DNA of 64,000 bases from Phycisphaerales bacterium (GTDB taxonomy: Bacteria > Planctomycetota > Phycisphaerae > Phycisphaerales > UBA1924): the NCBI GenBank assembly GCA_007693765.1, contig RECZ01000065.1, positions 1-64,000 of the forward strand, in the 5' to 3' direction. Below the pieces are notes generated by a model. That model had not been told where the DNA came from. It did no database searches and was given only the letters and a program-made list of their open reading frames with translations. The position numbers and the translations under genes are program-made. This document shows, one piece after another, positions 1 to 7,447 of this stretch (within the stretch, counting starts at the first letter, position 1; the number at the start of each line of letters is the position of its first letter).

Positions 1-5
1 ATGAC

Positions 6-533
6 CTATCCGAGTAACGCCGCCGCGCTGCTGCAGCGGGCGGCCGCGCGGGGTGCGGTGATCTTGAACTCCTGATCGGGCCCGGCCTCGACCTCGACCA
101 CCTTGCCGCCCGCGAGCGCGATCTGCGGGGCGTAACTCACCCACGCGGGCACGGGCAGCACCGCCTCCTGGGGCGCCTCGCCCTCGCGGGGGGCGTCGAA
201 GAGACAGTGGAAGAGCACGAAGAGCGAGTGCTTGCCGCCGGCGGAGATGACGACGTGCTCCGGCTTCACGCCGGGGATGCCATTCTCGCGCGCGAGTTTT
301 TCGGCGACGACCTTCCGTGTCTCCATGTCGCCGGCGGTGGGCATGTACTTCGTCTGCCCCGCCAGCAGCGCCTCGATCGCGGCGTCCTTGATCTTGCGCG
401 GCGTATCGAAGTCCGGCTCGCCCGCCGAGAAGGACAACACGTCCACGCCCTGCGCGATGAGCGTCTTGGCGCGGTTCATCATCGCGACTGTGGAGGAAGG
501 GGCCAACGATCGCACGCGGTGGGAGACGTCCAT
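6..533 (-). pseudogene. N-terminal part of a class I/II PLP-dependent aminotransferase, broken at the window edge
   Basis: The first ~155 residues match the N-terminal half of aspartate aminotransferase-like (fold type I) enzymes: RVRSLAPSSTVAMMNRA, the FSAGEPDFDTP substrate loop, and KYMPTAGDMETRKVVAEK. Such proteins are usually about 390 residues. Here the similarity stops near position 62 and the frame closes at a TAG at 6-8, after an Ala/Arg-rich tail unlike the family, so the PLP lysine and C-terminal domain are missing. This could be a real frameshift, a rearrangement, or a poor contig end; the window edge makes it undecidable. I take the ATG at 531-533 because MDVSHRV is a typical start for the family and a TACGCT hexamer lies 7 nt upstream with no ribosome binding site, suggesting a leaderless message. 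Confidence 0.7.
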
Positions 534-585
534 GGGGGGAAGCGTATCAGGGGGGAGGGGGGTGGTGTGGTGATAACTCTGGGTG

Positions 586-613
586 CCACTGCTGACCCGC
601 AGGGCAGCAGTGG
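586..613. repeat. Palindromic repeat, 9-bp arms (REP-like)
   Basis: CCACTGCTG at 586-594 pairs perfectly with CAGCAGTGG at 605-613 around a 10-nt loop. It lies between the aminotransferase start and the serA stop. There is no T-tract, so it is not a standard intrinsic terminator. It looks like a dispersed palindromic element, but copy number cannot be seen from this window. Confidence 0.6.
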
Positions 614-706
614 TTGAGCGCTGGAGGCACAAGTTGCTTTCAACACGCCTGCCGCTGCGCGGTCAGGCGTGGCGCCCGGCGGTGTGAAGGATTATGGAAG
701 GGGAAG

Positions 707-733
707 CACACCACAGCCTCCGGCTGTGGTGTG
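707..733. repeat. Palindromic repeat, 12-bp perfect arms with 3-nt loop
   Basis: CACACCACAGCC at 707-718 and GGCTGTGGTGTG at 722-733 are perfect inverted repeats separated by TCC. The hairpin sits 56 nt beyond the serA stop codon and could end or protect that transcript. It lacks a T-run on either side. It may belong to the same class of dispersed palindromes as the element at 586-613. Confidence 0.65.
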
Positions 734-788
734 GCGCCCTGAGTCTTCTATGACGGCCAGACGAGAAGACCAATCTCCCATTGGCGCA

Positions 789-2417
789 TCACTCCGGCAA
801 CGGACCCAGTTCGACGGACGCCACGCCCAGCAGGGCGGGGAGGCCGCGCAGGGCGTCGAGCACCTCTCGCGGCGCTGGGGCGTCCAGGCGGATGAGCATG
901 AGCGCCGAGGGCGCCTCTCCCTCCCCGGGTTTGCGCCGGCAGATCGTCATGTCCGCGATGTTTACGCCGGCCCCGCCGAAGACGGCGCCGACACGGCCGA
1001 TCACGCCCGGCTCGTCGCGGTTGCGCAGGGCGACGACGTGGCCGGTGGGCACGAGGTCCACCGCGCAGCCGTCGATCGAGCGCAGGCGGGGCAGGCCGTC
1101 CTGCAGGACGACGCCCTCGGCCCTCTGCACGCCGCGGCCGGTTTCGATTTCGATCGCGAGGCGGGCGGGGGCGCCGTCGTCGCTCGTCTCGTGCGTGTTG
1201 TGGAACTCGAGGCCGCGCCGACGGGCGACAACGGAGGCGTTGACAAGGTTGACTGGGTCATCCATCGCGGCGCTGAGGGTCTCGGCGAGGGCGATGCGCC
1301 CGAGGGTGTCGGTGGCCCCCGTGAGTTCTTCGCCGACGGCGTGGATGCTGAGCGTGGCCGGCGGGGCGTCGCACAGGGCCACGGCGAGGCGGGCCATGCG
1401 TGTCGCGAGGTCGATGTAGGCCCTCTGACGGGGGGAGAGATCGAAGCGCACGCCCCCAGCGTTGACGGCGCCCCGCACGCCCTCGCCGCGCAGGTACTCG
1501 ACGATGGCGCGGCAGGCGTCCACCGACACGGCCTCCTGCGCCTCGCTGGTGGATGCGCCGAGGTGGGGCGTGCAGATGATCTTCGGATGCGTGCGCAGGG
1601 GGGAGTCGGCCGGGGGCGGCTCGGTCGTGAAGACGTCCAGCGCTGCGCCGGCGCAGCGGCCCTCGTCGAGGGCGGTGGGGAGGTGCTCCTCATCGACCAC
1701 GCCGCCCCGGGCCGCGTTGATGATGAGCAGGTGCGGGCGCGTGTGGGCGAAGGCCTCGCGCCCGAGCATGTTGCGCGTGTGGTCGTTGAGGGGGACGTGG
1801 AAGGACACGGCGTCGATGCGCGAAAGGAAGTCGTGCCAGTCGGTCGCCATCGGCACGCGCCCGTCCAGCACGTGGTCGCTCTTGATGTACGGGTCGTAGC
1901 CCAGCACATCCATCCCGAACGCCAGCGCCCGCTCCGCGACCGTCTGCCCGATGCGTCCGAGCCCGACCACGCCCAGCGTGCGCCCGTGCAACTGCACGCC
2001 GACGTGCTTGTTGCGGTCCCACCCGCCCGAGCGCATCGCGGCGTCCCCCTGCGGGATGTTGCGCGCCATGGCCATGAGCAGCGCGAAGGCGTGCTCGGCG
2101 GTGGTGATGGTCGAGGCGCTGGCGGAGTTCATGACCATCACGCCGAACTCGGTGGCGGCGTCGAGGTCGATGTTGTCCACGCCCACGCCGGCGCGGGCGA
2201 TGGCCTTCAGACGGGCCCCGGGCTGCGCGAACGCGGCACGGAGGGCGTCCCCCGTCACACGGACGCCGGAACGCACGACCAGCCCCTCGGCGGAGCGAAG
2301 CGCCTGCGGCAGTTCGTCCGGCGTGAGGCCGAGGCGGACCTCGACGTCGACGCCCTCCTGCGATTCGAGGTAGGCGAGGCCCTCGGGTGCGAGCTTGTCG
2401 GCGATGAGGATGCGCAT
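789..2417 (-). CDS. serA: D-3-phosphoglycerate dehydrogenase
   Basis: Catalyses NAD-dependent oxidation of 3-phosphoglycerate to 3-phosphohydroxypyruvate, the first step of cytosolic serine synthesis. The 542-residue protein has the long (type 1) architecture: catalytic domain split around a Rossmann domain (LGVVGLGRIGQTVAE, ~residues 145-160), the catalytic Arg in NAARGGVVDEEHL and His in PHLGASTSEAQ, then an intervening ASB-like domain and a C-terminal ACT domain starting near DEPGVIGRVGAVFGGAGVNI. The ACT domain suggests allosteric control by serine, as in other long SerA enzymes. Length fits the family (~525-535). It follows mnmG on the same strand after 74 bp; whether they are cotranscribed is unclear. 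A perfect hairpin lies just downstream. Confidence 0.95.
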   Translation of the reverse strand: MRILIADKLAPEGLAYLESQEGVDVEVRLGLTPDELPQALRSAEGLVVRSGVRVTGDALRAAFAQPGARLKAIARAGVGVDNIDLDAATEFGVMVMNSASASTITTAEHAFALLMAMARNIPQGDAAMRSGGWDRNKHVGVQLHGRTLGVVGLGRIGQTVAERALAFGMDVLGYDPYIKSDHVLDGRVPMATDWHDFLSRIDAVSFHVPLNDHTRNMLGREAFAHTRPHLLIINAARGGVVDEEHLPTALDEGRCAGAALDVFTTEPPPADSPLRTHPKIICTPHLGASTSEAQEAVSVDACRAIVEYLRGEGVRGAVNAGGVRFDLSPRQRAYIDLATRMARLAVALCDAPPATLSIHAVGEELTGATDTLGRIALAETLSAAMDDPVNLVNASVVARRRGLEFHNTHETSDDGAPARLAIEIETGRGVQRAEGVVLQDGLPRLRSIDGCAVDLVPTGHVVALRNRDEPGVIGRVGAVFGGAGVNIADMTICRRKPGEGEAPSALMLIRLDAPAPREVLDALRGLPALLGVASVELGPLPE

Positions 2418-2491
2418 GGTGTTTCTTGCGTGCTGGAGGTTGGGGTTCTGTGCGAGGCGGGATGCGCACCCTAGCAGAGTGCGGGGAGTGC

Positions 2492-4342
2492 TCAGTATGT
2501 GCCGACGCCGGATGCGCTGCGTCGAACCCGCTCGGCAGCGACGAGCAGGATCGTGACGTCCGCCGGCGTCACGCCCTCGAGGCGCGAGGCCTGGCCAAAG
2601 GTCTCAGGATTAAACCTCGCGAGCACGGCGCGGCACTCGGCGCGGAGGCCGGGCACGGCGTTGATGTTCAGCGCATCGGGGATGCGGCGGCGTTCCATGT
2701 CGGCCTGCCGACGAACCTCGGCGCGCTGCAGCGCGAGGTAGCCCTCGTACTGGCGATCGATGACAACGGTCTCCGCGGCGCCGCGGTCGAAGCGGTCGCC
2801 CAGCAGGCCGAGGAGTTCGTCGACGCCGTAGCCGGGGCGCTTGATGCGCTGCGCGAGCGGCTCGCCCCCGATGCGGGCGCTGTCGATGCGGGCGTTGAGC
2901 GCCTCGATATCCGCGCGTCGGCGCTCGTACCGGGACCAGCGGTCGCCGCCGACGAGGCCGAACTGGCGGGCGAGCGGTGTGAGGCGGTCGGCGCTGTTGT
3001 CGGCGCGCAGCGACAAGCGGTGCTCGGCGCGGCTGGTGAACATGCGGTAGGGCTCGACGGGGGTGCGGGTGACGAGGTCGTCCATCATCACGCCGATGTA
3101 CGCGGCGTCGCGCCCGAGCGTGACGGGCTCGAGCCCGGCGCTCCACCGGGCCGCGTTGAGCCCCGCGAGCAGCCCCTGCCCCGCGGCTTCCTCGTAGCCG
3201 CTGGTGCCGTTGATCTGCCCGGCGAGGAAGAGGCCGTCCACCAGTTTGGTCATCGCCCCGGCGTGGATCTGGTGCGGGCGCACCATGTCGTACTCGACGG
3301 CGTAGCCGAACCGAAGGATGCGCGCCCGCTCGCAGCCGGGCATGCGGCGCACGATCTCCTCCTGCACGTCGGCGGGGAGGGACGTGCTGACGCCGTTGCA
3401 GTACACGCTGTCGTCCTCGTGGCTCTCGGGTTCGAGGAAGACGTGGTGGCTCGACCGGTCGGCGAAACGCACGACCTTGTCCTCGATCGAGGGGCAGTAG
3501 CGGGGTCCGGCGGATTCGATCTGCCCCGAGTACATCGGCGCCCGGTGGAGGTTGGCGCGGATGACGTCGTGCACAGCCTGATTCGTGGCGGTGATGCGGC
3601 ACTCCACCTGCTCGAGCCTCGGGAACTCCGCGAGAGGCGTCATGTCGCTGAAGGGAACGGGGCGGTCGTCGCCGGTCTGTGCTTCGAGGGCATCCCAGTC
3701 GATGGAATCTCGCGCGAGGCGTGGCGGCGTGCCCGTCTTGAGGCGGCCGAGTTCGAAGCCGAGCGCGCGGAGGGCGTCGCTGATGGTGTCGGCGGGGGCC
3801 TCGCCTGTGCGCCCGCCGGGGGTGCGGGCGTCGCCGGTGTGCATGAGGCCGCGCATGAACGTGCCCGTGGTCAGGACCACGGCCCCGGCGCGGAGCGTCA
3901 GCAGCGCATCCGCGGCGCGAACAGACACGCCCGTCGCCCGCCCGTGCTCGACGATGATGCGCTCGACGGCTCCGGCGACGACGGTGATCTCCGGGCGCGA
4001 GGCGATGAGGCGCCGCACCTCGCGGGCGTAGGCGTGTTTGTCGCACTGGGCGCGGGGCCCGCGCACCGCGGCTCCGCGGGATTGATTCAGCACCTTGAAC
4101 ATGATGCCCGTGGCGTCGGCCGCGAGCCCCATGAGGCCGCCCATGGCGTCCACCTCGCGCACCATCTGGCCCTTGGCGAGGCCGCCGATGGCGGGGTTGC
4201 AGGACATCACCCCGATCTTGGCGGGTTCGAGCGTCACCAAGGCGGCGTTCGCGCCGAGGTTCGCGCACGCCCACGCGGCCTCGACGCCGGCGTGGCCGCC
4301 GCCGACAACGATGACATCGAATGTCCGCACCTCTTCATGCAT
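2492..4342 (-). CDS. mnmG: tRNA uridine-5-carboxymethylaminomethyl modification enzyme MnmG (GidA)
   Basis: FAD-dependent partner of MnmE; together they install the cmnm5 group on U34 of certain tRNAs. The 616-residue protein matches the usual ~620. Visible are the N-terminal dinucleotide-binding motif VVGGGHAGVEAA, the diagnostic GVMSCNPAIGGLAKGQ, and the second FAD motif DGLFLAGQINGTSGYEEA, with the helical C-terminal MnmE-interacting domain ending ASGVGTY. I start at the ATG at 4340-4342 because MHEEVRTFDVIVV precedes the Rossmann strand directly; 102 further codons of open frame upstream show no family similarity. No ribosome binding site precedes it; TACGCT lies 8 nt upstream, so a leaderless message is possible. 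mnmE is not in the window. Confidence 0.95.
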   Translation of the reverse strand: MHEEVRTFDVIVVGGGHAGVEAAWACANLGANAALVTLEPAKIGVMSCNPAIGGLAKGQMVREVDAMGGLMGLAADATGIMFKVLNQSRGAAVRGPRAQCDKHAYAREVRRLIASRPEITVVAGAVERIIVEHGRATGVSVRAADALLTLRAGAVVLTTGTFMRGLMHTGDARTPGGRTGEAPADTISDALRALGFELGRLKTGTPPRLARDSIDWDALEAQTGDDRPVPFSDMTPLAEFPRLEQVECRITATNQAVHDVIRANLHRAPMYSGQIESAGPRYCPSIEDKVVRFADRSSHHVFLEPESHEDDSVYCNGVSTSLPADVQEEIVRRMPGCERARILRFGYAVEYDMVRPHQIHAGAMTKLVDGLFLAGQINGTSGYEEAAGQGLLAGLNAARWSAGLEPVTLGRDAAYIGVMMDDLVTRTPVEPYRMFTSRAEHRLSLRADNSADRLTPLARQFGLVGGDRWSRYERRRADIEALNARIDSARIGGEPLAQRIKRPGYGVDELLGLLGDRFDRGAAETVVIDRQYEGYLALQRAEVRRQADMERRRIPDALNINAVPGLRAECRAVLARFNPETFGQASRLEGVTPADVTILLVAAERVRRSASGVGTY

Positions 4343-4594
4343 GGGGCTACAGCGTAGAGGTCCATTGACCCGGTGGCGAGAGGCGTGGGGGTGTTGTTTG
4401 TGCAGGCTAGGGGGCGACCCCGCCGACAGTATCCGGACGGGACGCGGAGCGTCCCACCCGGCGCAGGTCGTACGATCCACGCCGATATCCCCCCGCCCGG
4501 CGGAGCCGGCCGTCCCAGACACGCCATCGTGTCGATGGACGCCGAGACACCCCGCGGCGTGAAGGACCACGCCGCGCCGAGGCCAGGCACGGAC

Positions 4595-4843
4595 GTGGAC
4601 ACCACACCCCGCTCTCAACACTTCGTCCGCGCTGTATGCGCCGCCCATCTACTTGTCGCTGTCGCTGCGCTCTGCGGGTGCTCCACCCCCGATCGCGACC
4701 GCCACTTCGCGTTGCGAGCGGAGGCGGTGGCGCCGCAACTCGGCTCGGGAGTCGCGTTGACCGAGCGTCTGCCTGTCGAGGGCCTCCTCGTCGAGGCCAC
4801 AAGCGTGCGGGCCTCCTCCGAGCGGCTCAACGACATCGAGTGA
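4595..4843 (+). CDS. Small hypothetical lipoprotein
   Basis: Not recognised. An 82-residue frame begins at a GTG and shows a short basic N-terminus, a hydrophobic core ([13 protein letters not shown]) and a lipobox-like LCGC with the acceptor cysteine near residue 29, followed by a polar mature part of about 54 residues. An ATG 60 nt upstream (4535) would give a longer and less convincing signal peptide. There is no clear ribosome binding site. It lies divergent from mnmG and upstream of kynA on the same strand. The gene could be spurious; the lipobox is its main support. Confidence 0.4.
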   Translation: MDTTPRSQHFVRAVCAAHLLVAVAALCGCSTPDRDRHFALRAEAVAPQLGSGVALTERLPVEGLLVEATSVRASSERLNDIE

Positions 4844-4988
4844 TGCTCCGGCCTCCACCGGACTGACGACCGTCCGGCGTGCGTTCCGGGGGGTGTTCCG
4901 GGGGCCTTCCGGGGGCGCGAACCCGGCGATTCGCCCGGGGCGGTATGCTCGCCTCCGCAACGAATGCGGATCGAAAGGACGGACGAGC

Positions 4989-5831
4989 ATGAGCGCGCGT
5001 GAACTCGAGCCGGGGGTGCATCGCGATTTCGCCAAGGACATGAACTACGCCGATTACCTGTGCCTCGGCCAGGTGCTCTCGGCGCAGAAGCCTGTCTCCG
5101 ACCATCACGATGAGATGCTGTTCATCATCCAGCACCAGACTTCGGAGCTCTGGATGAAGCTGGTGATCCACGAGTTGGCCTGCGCGATCGAGTGCGTGCG
5201 GCGTGACGAGCTCGAAACGGTGTTCAAGGTCCTGGCGCGGGTGAAGCACATCCAGCAGCAGCTCTTCTCGCAATGGGCGGTGCTCGAGACGCTCACGCCC
5301 TCGGAGTACGTGCAGTTCCGCGACAAGCTGGGCCGGGCCAGCGGGTTCCAGTCGGTGCAGTACCGGCAGATCGAGTTCCTGCTGGGCAACAAGGACGCCG
5401 CGTCGATCGAGGTGCACCGGTCCCGCCCGGACGACTTCGCCGCGCTCGACGCCGTGCTGCGGGCGCCGAGCCTGTACGACGAGTTCCTCCGGCACATGTC
5501 GCGCCGCGGCCTGCCCATCCCGCCCGAGCGCATGGAGCGCGACTGGTCGCTGCCCTACGAGACGCACGAGGGCGTGATCGCGGCGCTGAAGCGGGTGTAC
5601 GAGTCGCCGGACGAGTGGTGGGACGTCTACGAGATGGCCGAGAAGCTGGTCGATGTCGAGCAGCAGTTCCAGCTCTGGCGGTTCCGGCACATGAAGACGG
5701 TGCACCGGATCATCGGGCTCAAGAAGGGCACAGGCGGTTCATCCGGCGTGGGCTTCCTCCGGCGGGCGCTCGACCACGTCTTCTTCCCCGAGCTGTGGGA
5801 TGTGCGCACCGAGATCGAAAACCGCGCGTGA
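4989..5831 (+). CDS. kynA: Tryptophan 2,3-dioxygenase
   Basis: Haem enzyme that opens the indole ring of L-tryptophan with O2 to give N-formylkynurenine, the first step of the kynurenine pathway, in the cytoplasm. The 280-residue protein carries the family hallmark [14 protein letters not shown] near residue 40, whose histidine is the active-site base in characterised bacterial enzymes, and the [20 protein letters not shown] and [12 protein letters not shown] blocks; length matches (~280-300). The ATG at 4989 gives the conserved [16 protein letters not shown] region about 18 residues in; GAAAGGA lies upstream as a ribosome binding site. No other kynurenine gene is in the window, so the fate of the product is unknown. 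Its stop lies 9 nt from the convergent kinase gene. Confidence 0.93.
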   Translation: MSARELEPGVHRDFAKDMNYADYLCLGQVLSAQKPVSDHHDEMLFIIQHQTSELWMKLVIHELACAIECVRRDELETVFKVLARVKHIQQQLFSQWAVLETLTPSEYVQFRDKLGRASGFQSVQYRQIEFLLGNKDAASIEVHRSRPDDFAALDAVLRAPSLYDEFLRHMSRRGLPIPPERMERDWSLPYETHEGVIAALKRVYESPDEWWDVYEMAEKLVDVEQQFQLWRFRHMKTVHRIIGLKKGTGGSSGVGFLRRALDHVFFPELWDVRTEIENRA

Positions 5832-5840
5832 GGCGGCGCC

Positions 5841-6692
5841 TTATTCGGGGCTCGCCAGCGGCAGCGTGATCGCGAAGTCCGTGCCGCGCCCCGGCTCGGA
5901 GTGGACGTCGATCCGCCCGCCGTGCTCCTCGACGATGCGGCGCGCGATGGGCAGGCCGAGGCCGCTGCCGCCGGACTTTGTCGTGAAGTACGGGGTGAAG
6001 ACCTTGTCCGCCTTGTCCGCGGGGATGCCGGGCCCGGTGTCGATGACATGCACGCGGCAGACGCGATCGGGCTCGTCCCGGCCCGGCTCGACGCGCAGCA
6101 TCAGTTCGCGTGGGGCGACCGGGGGGGCGCCCGTCTTGGCATCCGTCATCGCCTGCATCGCGTTGAGCATGAGGTTGAGCAGCGCCTGCTTGAGGTGCGG
6201 CGCATCGACGCTGGCGATGAGGGGCTCGGCCGCGAGGTCCACGCGGACGCGGACGCCGGCCTGCTCGGCCTGTGGGGCGAAGAAGTCGGCGATCTCCTCC
6301 ACGACGCCGCGCACGTCGGCCTCGCGGCGTTCGAGCCGCAGAGCGCCGGCGAAGCGCAGGAAGTCGGCGAGGATGTCCCGCAGGCGGTCGACCTCGCGGC
6401 GGAGCGCGCCGATGCGCCGGGCGAGCCTGGTGCGGTCGTCGTCGTCCACCGGCAGTTCGGCGATCGCCTCGCCCAGCAGTTGCGCGTTGAGACCGATGCT
6501 CGAGAGGGGGTTCTTGATCTCGTGGGCGAGCCCCCCGGTCATGGCCCCGATCTCGGCGAGACGCTGGGCGTCGCGGGCGCGGCGTTCCGCGGCCCTCGCG
6601 CGGCGGGCGAGACGGGTCGCGAGAAGCCACGTCAGCGGGGCGCCGAGCAGTAGCCCCACGCAGATACCGATCGCCAGTGTGGTCCACGCCAT
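5841..6692 (-). CDS. Orphan sensor histidine kinase (NtrB/PAS-less type)
   Basis: Membrane-anchored signalling kinase. One N-terminal transmembrane segment (residues ~5-25) is followed by a short Arg-rich coiled linker, the HisKA dimerisation/phosphoacceptor helix with GGLAHEIKNPLSSIGLNAQL (His ~57), and a HATPase_c domain with the N box HLKQALLNLMLNAMQAM, G1 IDTGPGIP, F box FTPYFTTK and G2 GGSGLGLPIARRIV. At 283 residues there is essentially no sensor domain, so the input is either membrane-based or comes from a partner. No response regulator is adjacent: neighbours are convergent kynA and the cold-shock gene, 69 bp upstream and probably separately transcribed. The signal is unknown. Confidence 0.9.
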   Translation of the reverse strand: MAWTTLAIGICVGLLLGAPLTWLLATRLARRARAAERRARDAQRLAEIGAMTGGLAHEIKNPLSSIGLNAQLLGEAIAELPVDDDDRTRLARRIGALRREVDRLRDILADFLRFAGALRLERREADVRGVVEEIADFFAPQAEQAGVRVRVDLAAEPLIASVDAPHLKQALLNLMLNAMQAMTDAKTGAPPVAPRELMLRVEPGRDEPDRVCRVHVIDTGPGIPADKADKVFTPYFTTKSGGSGLGLPIARRIVEEHGGRIDVHSEPGRGTDFAITLPLASPE

Positions 6693-6761
6693 GAAGTGCA
6701 GACGATACCCGCAGAGCGCCCCCGCCGGTGCAGGATGGTGTGCCCGGCGGTCGGGCCCGGC

Positions 6762-7049
6762 TCAGCGTCGAGGGGAGCGGGCGTAGCCGCGTTTCTCTCG
6801 CACCGTGATCTCGGAGTCGGGCAGGCGCACGATGCGTGTCGCCTGCCAGCCCTTCTCGCCGTGCTCGGCGTCGTACGTCACGCGCGAACCGTCCTTGAGC
6901 ACACGGAACCCGTCGCCCTCGATCTTGGAGAAGTGGGCGAAGACATCCTGCCCGTCGGGGCCGATGATGAATCCGTACCCCTTGCGGGGGTCGAACCACT
7001 TCACTTCGCCCTCGACGTCCTGCAGGCGGCGTTCGGGGTTGTCGTTCAT
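6762..7049 (-). CDS. Cold-shock domain protein
   Basis: A 95-residue OB-fold RNA-binding protein of the CspA type. The RNP1-like motif KGYGFIIG and RNP2-like DVFAHFSKI are both intact, preceded by EGEVKWFDPR. It is ~25 residues longer than CspA (about 70) because of a charged C-terminal tail (RIVRLPDSEITVREKRGYARSPRR) that may add RNA affinity. The ATG at 7047-7049 has a near-perfect GGGGAGGTG site 8 nt upstream. A promoter about 200 nt upstream implies a long 5' leader, as in cold-shock genes whose leaders refold with temperature. Confidence 0.9.
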   Translation of the reverse strand: MNDNPERRLQDVEGEVKWFDPRKGYGFIIGPDGQDVFAHFSKIEGDGFRVLKDGSRVTYDAEHGEKGWQATRIVRLPDSEITVREKRGYARSPRR

Positions 7050-7220
7050 GCGACACCTCCCCACTCGCGATCTCTAGGACGCCAAGCCGTCACGGCGGCG
7101 TTGATCGCGATGCATCCCCGACACGTGCGTGGACGCCGCGTTTGTCGCGACGCCTGCCGGGAGACCCCGGGCAAGGAACGCCCGTCGCGACGCACGCGGC
7201 ACGACGGAACCGAACGCGAG

Positions 7221-7242
7221 CATGGCGTACGAATGCGCCATG
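7221..7242 (-). promoter_or_regulatory. Hairpin at the 5' end of the cold-shock mRNA leader
   Basis: CATGGCG (7221-7227) and CGCCATG (7236-7242) are perfect inverted repeats separated by 8 nt. They fall within the first few nucleotides of the transcript predicted from the promoter at 7254-7282. A 5'-terminal stem could stabilise the mRNA or take part in temperature-dependent refolding of the leader; neither is shown by the sequence. Confidence 0.4.
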
Positions 7243-7253
7243 TTCTTGCGCCC

Positions 7254-7282
7254 AGCCTAGCAACGCCCGCGTCGTTGTTCAA
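7254..7282 (-). promoter_or_regulatory. Predicted sigma-70-type promoter of the cold-shock gene
   Basis: On the minus strand TTGAAC (7277-7282) and TAGGCT (7254-7259) are separated by exactly 17 nt. Transcription would begin near 7247, leaving a leader of about 198 nt before the start codon at 7049. The 398-bp stretch between the cold-shock gene and pnp (7050-7447) holds this promoter, the leader and the hairpin at 7377-7404, and no gene. Confidence 0.55.
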
Positions 7283-7376
7283 TGGTCAAGTGCCCGGAGT
7301 CAATAGAACAACGCCCGGCGGGTCGGCAGATGTTGCGCGACCGCGCCAGGCGGTTCAAAACGAAGGGTTCAGCAGT

Positions 7377-7404
7377 CCCCGACGGGCCATGAGGCCCGCA
7401 GGGG
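7377..7404 (-). terminator. GC-rich hairpin downstream of pnp, possible terminator
   Basis: GGGCC and GGCCC around an ATGA loop, extended by outer CCCC/GGGG pairs across 3-nt internal bulges, form a stable stem about 45 nt past the pnp stop codon. No T-run follows, so factor-dependent ending or 3'-end protection is as likely as intrinsic termination. Confidence 0.35.
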
Positions 7405-7447
7405 GGCGATCCGTCGCGACCGAGCGGACGCGGCGGGGAGATGTTCG

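Noticed and set aside
669-2474. A 601-codon open frame on the plus strand opposite serA
   Set aside because: Antisense shadow of a clear SerA; composition (Gly/Ala/Arg/His-rich) and lack of motifs argue against coding.
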